Positions 22,666 through 35,421 of a stretch of 64,000 bases of DNA are shown here, in pieces. The stretch's first letter is position 1, and the number at the start of each line of letters is the position of its first letter. The DNA is taken from contig NC_057804.1 in the NCBI RefSeq assembly GCF_018294505.1, positions 256,525,865 to 256,589,864 of the forward strand, in the 5' to 3' direction. The notes under the pieces were generated by a model that searched no databases, was not told where the DNA came from, and was given only the letters and a program-made list of their open reading frames with translations. The stretch is from Triticum aestivum. Taxonomy: Eukaryota; Streptophyta; Magnoliopsida; Poales; Poaceae. The translations under genes and the position numbers were made by a program.

Positions 22666-24000
22666 TGTAGGTGCATCTAGTGCCACCCCTAGTTGGTTTT
22701 GGAGTATTGACGACATACCTGGTTGAGGAACTAATGTGTTTGTGAGAATTGCAGGATAACATAGGTAGTAGTACCTCATTGATTCGGTTTACCTACCGGA
22801 GATGACCCCTAAAAATGTGTGAAGACATTGAAGACAATGGTGGTCTGTGAAGCTATTCATGTTGAAGTCTATGACATGAGAAGACATCGCATGAAGACAA
22901 TGGAGTGCGAAGACTTAGTTGTTTCATTGTTTCCTTTTCTTCTTTGTTGAGTCATAGGAACCACCGCACTGTTAAGTGGCGTCCAAGTGAACAAAGTCAG
23001 AGGGACTAAAGTGATGCTCAACCAAATCCTATGTCTTCGAGCGAAGACAATGAGAGCAAATCTTATCCAGTGTCGGATGAGTTAGCTTTACTTGTAGCCC
23101 AAGTCAAGCTGCCGCGTGTGTTTGAAATCTGACCGTTGGGACACATGTCAGTTCCTTAGTGACCCAGGGTCATTTTGGACAAATCAAGTCGGGTTGCCTA
23201 GTGGCTATAAATACCCCACCCCCTACACCATAAATTGGTGGCTGGTCAGAGTTAGTGCACAACTTTTGTCGTTTGAGAGCAACCCACCTCCTAAGCATTT
23301 GAGAGAGAATCCTTGCGAGGACAAAGACCAAACCACCCAGAGCCCAAAGAGTGTTTGGCATCACTGGAGTCTTTCTGTCCGCGTGATCTGAAGACTTGTT
23401 ACACTTGAGGACTGTGAGTCCTCCAGCCGATTAGGCGTCACGTTCTGAGCATCAAAGAGTCATTGTGGACTGCCGCTGAACGAAGTCTGTGAAGGTTTGG
23501 AAGTCTACCTTGAAGACTTACCAGAGTGATTGGGCTGGGGACTAAGTGTCCTTAGCTCAAGGGGAATAAGGTGAAGACGCAGTCTTCTGAGTTAAATCTC
23601 ATCCTCCCTAACCAGATGTACAGTTGTTACAGCAATTGGAACTGGTCGAATAAATCACTGTCCTCTCGAAGCTACTGGTTCTATCTCTCACTTCTCTTTA
23701 CTTACAGTTTGTCTTTGTGAAGTCATTGCCTGCTTGCATTATCTGTTTAACTTTGCTGAGTGACTACTTGTTCTGATTGGCTTCATACTATCCTCCATCC
23801 TGATCCTTACTACCTAGCTGCTAATAGTCTTCGTGCCTTCACTTCATTGAATACTTGACTATGGCTTGCCTAGTGTAGTCTACCTTCCGCTGCATACGTA
23901 TAAAGTCACTTCTATTGTTTGTCTTCGAAACTCCAATGTTTTGAAGACTTTCATAAAAATCGCCTATTCACCCCCCGCTAGTCGATAACCAGCTCTTTCA
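22666..24000 (+). repeat. 5' LTR of the plus-strand sirevirus
   Basis: It starts TGTAGGTGCATCTAGTG and ends CCAGCTCTTTCA just before the primer site. A TATA box (CTATAAATA) is at 23205-23213. The stretch to 24000 is rich in GAAGAC/GTCTTC motifs, as is usual for this lineage. The 23116-23391 ORF runs through the LTR and is not a gene. Confidence 0.92.
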
Positions 24001-24002
24001 AT

Positions 24003-24014
24003 TGGTATCAGAGC
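24003..24014 (+). promoter_or_regulatory. Primer-binding site, initiator tRNA-Met
   Basis: TGGTATCAGAGC lies three bases after the 5' LTR end. This is the standard plant copia primer site, complementary to the 3' end of initiator tRNA-Met. Confidence 0.92.
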
Positions 24015-24066
24015 AAGGTACTCCCTTGTTCTGGGTGATTCGGTTTAACCACCTAGAGTTTTAGCT

Positions 24067-26920
24067 ATGTCGACTGCATGGATAATCAAAGTCTCCGCTA
24101 CGTGCCCCATTTTCAATGGCACTGAATACCCCTAGTGGAAGAATAAGATGCGCATGATCTTGAAGCCATTGATGTCGATCTGTGGTATGTCGTCAAGAAC
24201 GGCATTCCCAAGACCGTTGAAGGTGTCACCCCTGCTGATGTCAAGAAGTTCATTCAACTGGACTCTACTACCAAGAACATCATCTGTGGTCATCTGACCA
24301 AAGGACAGTATGGCTGTGTGAGTGCTCTGGAAACATCAAAGCTAGTCTGGGACTGTCTCTCCAAGGTCAACGAAGGCGTCTCAACTCAGCAAGATCAAAG
24401 GATCAGTGTTCTCCGCAACCTCTTCAACTGCTTTAAGAGACACAACAATGAGAACGTCCAGCTCACATTTGATCGCCTCACTGATATCACAAATGAGCTC
24501 CAAGCACTCAGCGCCACTGAGATCACGAAGCATGAAATAGTCAAGACACTATTGAGATCACATGACAGCTCATTGGACACCTTAACCCTGATGATTCAAG
24601 AACGCCCTGACTTCAAGACTCTCGATCCGTCTGACATACTTGAGAGGCTCAGCACACATGAGTTGCAGCTATCTAAGAAACGAGATATCTATGGCCCCAA
24701 CTATGGCCGAACTCGCGCTATGAAGGCAAAGGTTGTTTCCTCATATGAATAAGAATCTGACTGCAGTTCTGGTGATCCTGAAGACATTGGAAAGGAGATT
24801 GCTATGCTTGTGAAGAAGTTCCAGAAATTCACTAAGAAGAAAGGCTTTAGAAAGTCTTCACGATCCAGCTCAAGAAATGATGAAGCTTCCACCCATGACC
24901 ACAAGAAGAGAACATGCCACAAGTGCAAGAAACCTGGTCACTACATCTTTGACTGTCCATAGTTGGACAATAAGAAGAAGAAGAATAAGAGCAAAGAATA
25001 TGATTCTGATGACAAGAAGAAGAAGAAATCCTCAAAGTCTTCTTCCAAGTCTTCTTCCAAGTCTTCATCACACAAGAAGAGCTCATCTGGCAAGGCTCGT
25101 GCTTTTGTTGGCAAGGAGATGGATTCAGAGGAGGAGTCTGCTTCTGGAGAGGCAGAGGTGGAATCCGAGGAGGAGTTCGACTCTAGCGTTGCAAGTCTGG
25201 CTCTAGCTACAGCTTATGTTGCCAAGTCCATCTTCAACACTGAAGACAATGGCTCCGTCACCAACGCTGATCATAATGACAAGGACGACTTTGCTCCCAC
25301 CTACTGCTTCATGGCACGTGGTGCCAAGGTAAAATCATGTGATGCTTACTTTCAAACATCAAGTGAAGATGACTCTGATTGTGAATCCAAACCTAGCTAC
25401 AAAACTCTTGCTAAAATTGCAACTGAACAACACAAAGCTATGGAACATATTCAAAAACTGTTAGACAAAAGCGATGACCTGTTGGATGCGGAAATGGCCC
25501 GATCTCAGTCCTTAATTGAAGGCATCAAAAATCTTCATGTTAAGTATGAGGAACTTGAAAGTCGTCATGAAACACTCTCAACAACTCATGAAAAGCTTTC
25601 CTACGATTATCTTCAAAGGAAGCAAGATCTTGAGAAATTGAGAACGATTCATGAAGATCTTCAAAAAGAGAACGAGTCACTTCGCGCTCAACAGATCAGT
25701 CCCGCTCAGGAAGGATTTGAACCACCATGTCTAAAATGCATTGAGCGTGATAACGCTGCCTCTGTTGCTGAATGTTCTACTACTGCTACTGTTGCAATAT
25801 CTTCAACTGTCGATGTGGTAATTAGCCCTTCTGCTGAGGATACCACTACTATTGCTGATGAAAATGCTAGGTTGAAGACACTGCTTGAGACAGGGATGTA
25901 CAAAAGTCTCAAAGGGCATCAGACATTATGTGATGTCCTCAAAAAGCATATTCTGAACCAAAACCCTAGGAAAGAGGGTGTTGGGTTCGAGAGGAAAATG
26001 AATGTTGATGGGTCTTACTGGGAGCCTGAGCAGTACGCCAAAACCACATGGGTGGCTGCAAAGGAACCTTCAGTAGATCCATCCACCTTATATTGTTTCA
26101 CTTTTGCTAACCCTATTATCATTGATGAATCCTTTGATGCAAACAATAAACTGTTTAAGACTCAGAATGTCGAAGTGTTTGCCAGGTATATTGGTACTAA
26201 CTGCAGGAATGGGCCACCTATGAAGAGGATATGGGTACCCAAAAGTTGTCTTGAGAATATTCCTGTGAATGTCATCATGACACCACCAGGGAAGAAGACA
26301 AACCCCATACCAAAGGCTTCATATGGTCCAAAACCTTCATACAGACCGACGACTCATCTGAGTCACCCTAATGTCAATATTTTGTAGGGAAATCATACTC
26401 AGACCCATGAATATGAGCGTGTTTCCTCAAACCGCTATGTTCATAGAACGAAGAACTTTTCTGTTTATTCCTATGAGTATTATTCACCTCCTGCAAGGCT
26501 ATTTACTAGGGCTCCAAAGTCGAAGTCCTCAGATGCTGCACTTAGACTCATTGCTTCTAAGCCACCCCTGAAAATGTGGGTGGTTAAGAAAAGTTAACTC
26601 TCTTTTGCAGGGAAAGGTCTCCAGCCAGAAATCAAAGGCGTCCGATGCTAATGCTGGGGACCTTAAACATCTTGTGGGGTGCAAGATAAAATGCCCAAAT
26701 GGTCTTACTATGTATTTCGTCCCGGGATTCCTTGACACTCATCCTATCTATCCTAACCAAGATCTGAATTTCCATGTTCCACTTGTTCGTCAAATGTTTA
26801 TGCTTCACAACTCGCTTGGTGAAGCCTATCCCCCAAACTACACTGTAGGCTATGACACCTCGTACTTCAGAATGGATTATGGACAGTGGATGCACTAACC
26901 ACATGACTGGCGATGGGCAA
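24067..26920 (+). pseudogene. Sirevirus gag and protease start, broken
   Basis: The ATG at 24067 opens a gag that is cut by a TAG near 24135 and a frameshift near 24160. Gag_pol/UBN2-type sequence runs 24160-24750, followed by a TAA. A CCHC knuckle (CHKCKKPGHYIFDC) is at about 24916-24958, then a TAG. A serine/lysine-rich tract leads to a long coiled coil at about 25360-25680, whose heptads fit the sirevirus gag. The protease motif WIMDSGCTNHMTGD is at 26874-26915 with its catalytic Asp-Ser-Gly intact at 26882-26890. At least six lesions rule out expression. The minus-strand copy has the same order at 37466-40005 and 49100-49305. Confidence 0.85.
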
Positions 26921-29310
26921 AGTATATCAGAAGTGACAACGGCACTGAGTTCAAGAACACCGGCCTTGACCTTTATCTGGATACTTTGGGCATCACTCAT
27001 GAGTTCTCTGCTCCATACACACCTCAGCAGAATGGCATCATGGAGTGCAAGAACAAAACCCTTATTGAGATGGCTTGAACGATGCTTGATGAGTACAAGA
27101 CTCCACGGAAGTTCTGGCCTGAAGCCATTGATACTGCATGTCACATCATCAACCGTGTTTATCTCCACAAGCTTCTAAAGAAAACATCCTATGAACTCCT
27201 AACTGGTAAGACGCCAAATGTTAGTTACTTCAGAGTATTTGGTGCTAGGTGCTGGATCAAGGATCCACATCACACTTCGAAATTTGCACCGAAAGCACAT
27301 GAAGGTTTTATGCTTGGTTATGGAAAGGATTCACACTCCTACAGAGTCTTCAACCTCTTTCACTATAAAGTGGTTGAAACTGTGAATGTGCGGTTCGATG
27401 AGACTAACGGCTCGCAAAAAGAGCACCTGGCAAATGTGCTAGATGAAGTACCTCCTAGTGAATCAATCAAGCAGATGGGAATTGGAGAGATCATACCTTC
27501 TGAGGCTCAGATTGAAGCGGAACTTATCATTTATGCACCTAATCAACCTGAATACGAGCTCAGCCTGAAGACAATCCTCAAAATTATGACATTGATCAGC
27601 AAGAGCAGAATCGTCGTCTTGTTCATCCTCGTGTTGCAAATGAAGTACAGATTGAGAAGATAATAGACAGTATCAATGCACCTGGTCCACTCACTCGTTC
27701 AAGAGCAACACAAAGAGCAACATAGCTAAGAAACTTATGTGGGCATTTTGCATTCATCTCAATCTATGAACCCAAGAAAGTTGCTGAAGCTTTTCATGGA
27801 ACCTGAATGGATTCAAGCTATGCAAGAAGAGCTTCAATAGTTCGAGCTGAACAATGTGTGGGAATTGGTCAAGCGTCCTGATCCTCGTAAGCACAATATC
27901 ATTGGCACCAAATGGATATATAGCAACAAGCAAGATGAGCATGGTCAAGTTGTCAGAAACAAGGCTCGTCTCATTGCTCAAGGATACACTCAAGTGGAAG
28001 GGATTGACTTCGATGAAACATTTGCTCCGGTGGCTAGGCTTGAAGCCATTCGCATACTGCTAACCTATGCAAATCATCACAACATCCTTCTGTATCAAAT
28101 GGATGTGAAGAGTGCCTTTCTCAATGGAAAGACTGAAGAAGAAGTATATGTTGCACAACCTCCTGGCTTTGAAGATCCAAAACATCCTGATTTGGTATAT
28201 AAGCTCAACAAGGCATTGTATGGCCTCAAACAAGCCCCTCGTGCTTGGTATGGCACACTCAAAGACTTCCTGGAGAGCAAAGGATTCAAACCTAGTTCAC
28301 TAGATCCTACACTCTTCACGAGGACATATGATGGTGAACTATTTGTGTGCCAAATCTATGTGGATGACATTATTTTCGGTTGCACTAAGAAGAAATACAG
28401 TGATGAGTTTGGTCACATGAGGCAAGAGCAATATCAGATGTCCATGATGGGCGAGCTGAAGTTCTTCCCGGGTCTCCAAATTCGTCAGCAACACAACGGC
28501 ATATTCATATCTCAAGAAAAATACCTCAAAGATTGCCTGAAGAAGTTTGGAATGCAAGACTGCAAAGGATACACGACGCCAATGCCAACCAAAAGTCATC
28601 TGGGTCCCGACGCCAATGGTAAAGAGTTCGATCAAAAGATATACCGCTCTATGATTGGTTCTTTACTTTATTTATGTGCATCCAGGCCAGATATAATGCT
28701 TACTGTTTGCATGTGTGCCCGATTCCAAGCGGCACCAAAGGAATCACATCACTTAGCCGTGAAGCGAATTCTTCGATATTTGGCTTACACACCAACACTA
28801 GGATTATGGTATCCAAAGGGCTCAAAATTTCATCTAGTTGGATTCTCAGATGCTGATTATGCTGGTGACAAGGTTGATCACAAGTCCACATCAGGCACAT
28901 GTCACTTATTGGGATGATCTCTTGTCTGTTGGTCTTCAAAGAAGCAGAACTATGTATCACTCTCCACTGCTGAATCCGAATACATTGCTGCTGGATCTTG
29001 CCGTGCTCAGCTTCTCTAGATGAAGCAAACTCTCAAGGACTATGGTGTCCACGTGAAGCATGTGCCACTCTACTGCGACAATGAAAGCGCCATCAAGATT
29101 GCCAACAACCCAGTTCAGCACTCGAAGAGAAAGCACATTGAAATTTGTCATCACTTTCTCAGAGATCATGTCATGAAGGAAGATAATGATATCATTCATG
29201 TCAACACTGAAGAGCAATTGGCACATATCTTCACAAAGCCCTTGGATGAGAAAAGGTTTTGCAGGTTGCGGTGTGAGCTAAATATCTTGGAATCCTCAAA
29301 TATCCTGTGA
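26921..29310 (+). pseudogene. Sirevirus integrase (deleted), reverse transcriptase and RNase H
   Basis: The protease runs directly into RSDNGTEFKN (26930), the second catalytic segment of the integrase: the zinc-binding part and the first Asp segment are missing, about 0.7 kb by comparison with 18345-19041 in the other sirevirus. The Glu is at NGIMECKNKTL. The reverse transcriptase is open from 27856 with [21 protein letters not shown] and the catalytic YVDD near 28360. RNase H has SDADYAG and HIFTKPLDEKRF. In-frame stops occur at about 27078 (TGA), 28915 (TGA) and 29020 (TAG), and a frameshift near 27660. It cannot make a working polyprotein. Confidence 0.87.
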
Positions 29311-30746
29311 TTGGACACACATCCTAACACTAATGCATATTGATGACTTAGATGTGCAACACATGAAGTAATGTATATCTTCAATTAATGAAGACATACA
29401 CTCTAAGTGTGAATACATTCATGCAGAATTTAACTTTGGAGCTCCACGATAATTGTGCGCCGTGTATAGGTCTAATACTTCCTATACGGTGGGTAACGCC
29501 ACCACCAAACTTTTGTTTGAAGTGTTTCCCTTGGCATTATGATTGCAAAGTCTTCGTATTTGATTTGTCTTCATCCTTGACTTATGTTCATATTTATCTT
29601 CATCTGGTTGATTTGGTCTTATACTAGTTATATACATATTTGTGTTCTGTCCTCTACATCATTCACTTATAGCTATGACTTATTGCCTGAATCTTTTGAT
29701 CTAAGTGAATGTGATCGGACCCTAACCTATCTATGCTTCTACCTCAACTCCATCTCTCCAAATCATATGCATTCTATTGAAAACTGTCGATTGTCTTCAC
29801 TGAGACCTTGTGAGCTGAAGGCAATCTGACAAACATTTATATCTGTTATGCTATATTTGTATTGCCTGAAAGCCGGAGAAGTCGGAACGACCACCCCGAC
29901 AATCCAGGCATGCGTGGGAACATGGAACAACTTCCAATGTGTTGCATGGCCATGTGCCCTTCTGATGTGAACCGCCAGGGGCACCTGCGTAATTGTGTTG
30001 TGCTGTCCCTTTCCTTATAAATACATACCACATTGTGGTCAGAATCCTTCTTCCACCTTGCCACCTCGCACAAACCCTAGCGCCACCGCTAGCTCTCAAC
30101 GACGCTGGCGACGAATCGCTTAGCTGCCCGACCTCACCGACGCCCTCCTCACGCCGGCCGCGGACCTTGTGTTCTCCTCCGCCGCTGTAGGTGTCCTCCG
30201 TCGGCAAGTTCGGGCATGTGAGATCGAACTGCTCTCCCTCCAACTTCGCTCTGTCTAGCAGTTCTTCATGTGGTAATGAAAACTTACTTTTTACCGTCTT
30301 TTTTATCTGATAGATTCATTCTTCTTTACCAAAAGTGGTTTTTATACTTACAAAATTGAGTCTATCCCGTTCTGCATCTCATATTATGCCTAGTCTGTTC
30401 ACTTATGCTTCTCTACAAGTTAGATTCCTCACTTGTACCTATTCTTGGATTCATATAAATTTGGAACAACTCACAACAAATAAGTGAATGTCTTTGTGTT
30501 ATGAGGTCAATGTATTCAAACTGATTTATCTTCAAAATCTTCTGAGAATGCGTATGACCTCTTCCCCTTCCCTCGCACCTCTAATGCTGTCATAGGTACA
30601 TGTCCATGGGAGAATCCGTTGGTTCTCATAGTCTGCATTCATTTGCAGAATTCTTACAGAGTCACATAAATTCTCGTGAAGCCAGTTCTTGTCTGACCAG
30701 TCGTGGGAAGCCTTTGCTAGTTTTGAAGCCATTCAGGTTAAGCTTC
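29311..30746 (+). other. Post-pol spacer with leader of the extra ORF
   Basis: No coding ORF. It holds the candidate promoter at 29964-30024, a leader of about 250 bases, a GTAATG donor at 30273 and a polypyrimidine-preceded CATTCAG acceptor ending at 30736, 11 bases before the ATG at 30747. The implied intron is about 460 bases. See the finding on this region. Confidence 0.6.
29964..30024 (+). promoter_or_regulatory. Candidate internal sirevirus promoter (plus copy)
   Basis: A 25-base block (29964-29988, starting GATGTGAACCGCC) is identical to the minus-strand copy. It is followed 26 bases later by a TATA box, TTATAAATAC (30015-30024), then a leader with AAACCCTAGCGCCACC. These are typical features of plant RNA polymerase II core promoters. 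The surrounding spacer is less well conserved between the two sireviruses. Promoter activity is inferred only. Confidence 0.5.
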
Positions 30747-33700
30747 ATGGCAAGTGAGAAGTCAGCTAGAAAGGGCGGCAGACAGCACCGTGGAAATACA
30801 TCCAAAGGTTTGCCGCCAGATCTGCATGAACTATACAACACTGACCCAGAAGAAACCTATGGTGAACGCAAAAATCGAATCCAATGGATTCGAAGATATT
30901 GGGCAGAAGAATGGTTTAAGTACAGATTTGTCACTGCTGAGTATGCCTAGAAGAATGCCATCAAGCGACCTTGGGGAGATATCCTATACAAAAATCTTCC
31001 ACCCAAGTCCAAGTCCGAAGCCATTGATCAAGGCTTCTACCCGTGCATGGTTCGCGGACCGCAGCCAGAGAATGTTGACCCATCTTCTTTGTTGTAGTGT
31101 CGTGAAGACAATATATTCAAGCGCAACTTCAAGTTTGCCAAAGACTCTGTTGTGAAGAACAAGAAGGCATTTGGACTTGACTTCAACCCCGTTCCATCTG
31201 CTCCTCGGGATGATGGCACCCGTGAAGCCAATGAAAATAGAATCGGCCCCTTCTACAACCTCAAAGGCCTCATCACTCACATTGCCGTCCAAGGTGCAAA
31301 TGTGGATCACTCTGCTGATGATGCAGATTCTGACGAAGCGCCAGCTCCTCCTAAGCCGCAGAAGCAGAAGAAAACTAAGGCTTCACAACTACTGCTGCAC
31401 CAAAAGCTTCACGAGTGAAGCCATTGGCAACTGCTCCTCCTGCACCAAGTATCAATTCTGAAGATCTCTCTCGCATCTCCAAGAAGAAAGAGAAGCCCCG
31501 GAAGAAAAATGTCCAGAGTTCTGGTCAAGCACTGATACCGGCTGCCATTCTGAGGAACGAAACTGAAGCCATTGATCTATCAACAGATGATGAGTGTGGT
31601 GATGATGCCCTTGAGCAGCTGGTTAAGAGTAAGCAAGAGGCGGAGATCTTCAACGATCTGCCCCTCTTTGATATGAACATTCTGGACAATTTCATTGATG
31701 AGTGGTTTGACAACCCGAATCTCAGCTTTGATGATCTTCAGCTCCCAATTGGCATCAGCGTCGCCTTCCAAGGCGCCATTGCTCCTGAGTTGGCTCTGGC
31801 TCAGAAGATTGTTGAACTGAAGAAAAAAAATCGACTATGAGAAAGACTAGTTCAAGAAGCACGTGGCCAAGCTCAGTGTGGCTGATATTCAAAACTTCAA
31901 GCTGATGTTGCATGACCTCAAGGAGGCATTTCGCAAGAAACGTGAAGAAGCCAAAGGTTCACACGAGCGAATGAAAAACCTCGCTGCCAAGTGTGTTCAA
32001 GATTACAATGAAGCTGTGAAGTGCAAGGCACTTGGGCGTCTTGGCATAGACCCCAAGCTGGCTGCAAGAAGAAGAAGCCCGCTGTGGCACAAGCTGAAGC
32101 ATCAGGGCAGGAAGCACCATGCATTGTCTTCCCTGCCAGCATGACAGGCTCGAAGCCTAAGGTCCCCATTGTGGCTTCGGAACTAAAGAAAATCAGGGCA
32201 GCTGATCCGAAGCCAGAAAGCGCAAACTCAAGAACACCACTGATGATGCTCCACCGACCAAGAAGAGAAAGACTAAGAGGAAAGATCGGGCTGCTCCCAT
32301 AGAGCCCCTCATTGTCGAGCCCATCTCTTTTGATCCTCCTGCATCCAAACACCAAGAGCGTCAGTTGATAGTTCACGAGCCTGCTTCCACAGAGGCTCCT
32401 GAAGCTGAAGAAGTTCCAGCCGTTGACCCCATCACGGCTGAAGACATTGGTCACCAAGATAATGTAGATGATGATGAAGTCCTTCCTCAAGTCCAACGCC
32501 AAACGGCACCATCACCAGTTCTCACGAACAACGAACTCATCAGTATTGGTCGTCCTTTGACGCCAGTCACTCAGGATGCCTCATGGGCTGATCGCCCCCA
32601 ACCAGCAACTCAAAGTCAAGACTCACCAAGTACTCCCCCACCTCAAGTCACCAATCCGGTGCTTGCTGATGATGACGACTATGTGGTCCATCCAACTCCC
32701 ACTCCAAAGGAATCACTCCCATTTCGTAGGCTTCGCAAAGGACCAAGGCCACAAGTCGCTCCATCGAGCGTTCCAGAAGGATAAGTGCAACCCAAATCAG
32801 TAGCACGACAAGTGTTTCCTGAAGCCACTCCTCCTGTGAATGTCTCTGCGTCTGAAGCCAAAGCTGCTGAAGACATACCGGCTGCATCCGCCGATGAAAA
32901 TCAAGAACCCCGTCAAGAAAAAGAACGTGTTGCCAGACCCCCTACCAACCAAGAAGATGTTCTCGAGGAGAACATGTCTGCGCCCGTCCCTCCAGCTACT
33001 CAAGTGGAGGTTGAAAATACTGAGGCGGCCACCAACATCACTACTGAAGCCACTGACATTGTCATGGCTGAAGCTAATGTGGCACCTGCATTGAACACGG
33101 TGTCTGAAGCCAATGATGCACCTGCAACCAATGTGCAACCTGATGCCACTCCCAATGCCACTGCTCCTGTACCGGCACCAAGGCCACACACCATTGAGCA
33201 AGCATTTTATCAAGGCGAGCTTGTCACTGTCAGATGGCCCATTCTGGTTCCTCCACCTACTCCCAGACCTCTGTTTGATTATCATGTGGAGCACATGCCT
33301 CAGGTTCAGAAGCCAAAACCATGGCTGCCACGGTTTCCAGGTACTGCATCTGCGCCAGGATCATTCAACATAAATGGCTTCGTTGCACACAACACTTTCT
33401 TTGAAAGAGCCAAGAACCCATATTCCAAGCCAAGAATATCATCTGATCGGTTCTGGAGTTATTAGCAGTGCAGCTATTACTCTTGTGTCCTATAAAATCA
33501 AGGGCACATTTCCCCTCATATTCGTCTTGACTGTGAAGCCATTACGGGTCTGCCTTGCTTAGAAGAAGCCCTCGACTATTTCAGTGATGCAAGCCTTCTC
33601 TAGTTTGTGACTGATAAAGAAAATTGGAATGAAGAACTTCTGCTGTAATTCTATGAATCTCTCCACATTCGTGGCTACAACAGGGATCCGAAGACATGGG

Positions 33701-34896
33701 TCCTTGAGTGGATGACAGGCAATGTATAACATGAAGCCAAAGCTCTTGATCTCATTGAGCTTACTGGCTTGTCCACTCTAGGTGAACTATATGAACCTGG
33801 TTGTCAGCTTCACCGCAATGCATTGGAAAGCATCTTCCAGAAGCCTGAGCCCAATATGAGTCAAATGTTGAGTATGATGAAGCCACTGCCGCAGGATGTT
33901 GAATATCCCAAGGAATTCTTTGTTGAAGACCTAGAGTATCTGCCCCACACCATCTATCACATTATCAGGCGAACTCTATGGCCCATCAAAGGACATTCTT
34001 CCTCAGCTAAGCTTGAAGGCTCAATGAAGACTTTGGTCTTCTATATTCTCAATGGCATTAGCTTGAATGCTCAGGATTTCTTCATTCGCCAATTTGCTGC
34101 ATCTGGCTTAGATATATTTGGTCTAAAATTCTATGCTCCATGGGTAGTGTGTCTGATCAAGCTTCACTCTGTTGTTGACTATCATCCCTCTGCGCGCAAC
34201 CATCTCATATTCTTGCCAGAGGTTGATATGTCGGTCGAAGCCATATACCCAAAGTCTGCCAAGGAGGCAATTTATCTTCATAATGTCGATCATTAGAGTT
34301 TCTCTCAGCATGTTGAAGGAGTTCATGCTTCCACTCGTGTTTATCCTTTGGCTGGAAATACTCGTGCACCTCGTTGTGCCCGTACTGAAGCCACTGAAAG
34401 GACTATTACTCCAAGGCCTCAAAAGAGATCTCGTGTGCTTAATGACCGAGAGCTTCTCGTGGCCTTGCATCAGAAACACGATAAGCATCATTACTGGCTA
34501 AAGCATCAGATAGAAAGCCTCTTGGTGGATATTAATCGCATTCGAAATCTTGCCACCAAGAGTGCGTTTGTCACTAATGAAACCTGTCGAAGGACATGGA
34601 AGAGTCTGACTTTGCTTAGTGCTGAAGCTGATTTTCAAGATGATGGCTTCACAAAGAGATTCAAGTTTGATATCACTCCTCCCAGGAATGTTGTCTTGCA
34701 TCGGACTCCATCACTCGAAGATTCTGAGTACTCCTCCTCCGCGGCAACTGTTAACGCCATAGTCCTTGATGACACCGATGATGCTACTTCACCACCTCCA
34801 ACTTTGGCACATATCGACACTGCACTAAGTTCGGTTGAGCCACCAAACCTCAACGACGACCCTGCTGCCTCACCTACTCCTCATGGGAACGAGTAG
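30747..34896 (+). pseudogene. Sirevirus extra 3' ORF (env-like position), broken
   Basis: Fragments of one long ORF run from the ATG at 30747 to the TAG at 34896. The N-terminal part (30747-31400) has a basic start and RIQWIRRYWAEEWFKYRF. The middle (31400-33470) is low-complexity, acidic and Pro/Ala-rich. The C-terminal part (33700-34300) looks globular, with ELYEPGCQLHRNALESIF, and a tail of about 200 residues follows. In the sirevirus lineage this place is often called env-like. I see no signal peptide, membrane segment or coiled coil that would support an envelope, so the function is unknown. At least eight stops or frameshifts break it (30948, 31095, 31418, 31838, 32782, 33463 and others). 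Confidence 0.75.
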
Positions 34897-35407
34897 AGCC
34901 TCTATGTCTTCAAACTTTTTTTTGTCCTTACTGACAAAAGGGGGAGAAGCATATGAGTTGATAGTCTTCAAGCGGGTCCATATGGGTGGTTGCTATACTT
35001 TTGCCAAGTGTTTACAACTCTCGCTTTTGATACATTTGGTTCCTTGAGTTGGAACACTTAAACTTAATGGTTGTCTGCTACTTTTCTGTTATTCTGTGAT
35101 GTGACGATAAATTCCGCATTTGCGATGATAAATCCCGCATGAAGTCATTCTGCAGACGTCCATTTTTCATTATGCATGTCATTATTCTTGTTATATCTGT
35201 TCATGCATGATGTATTGTCTTCATAAGGTGAAGAGGATCTCCACAAGTACAACCTGCCATGTGCATTTGCATTCCAATGCAAAACATTTATGTGCACATC
35301 TTCAGGCGGAGCCTTTTTGCCACCTATGAAGACAAGATCATAATCCTTTACAATTTCATATACTTTTATCCCCGTTGAAAACTTCAACCAGTTTGTCATC
35401 AATCACC

Positions 35408-35421
35408 AAAAAGGGGGAGAT
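35408..35421 (+). promoter_or_regulatory. Polypurine tract of the plus-strand sirevirus
   Basis: AAAAAGGGGGAGAT lies directly before the TG of the 3' LTR and is the presumed primer for second-strand DNA. Confidence 0.85.
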
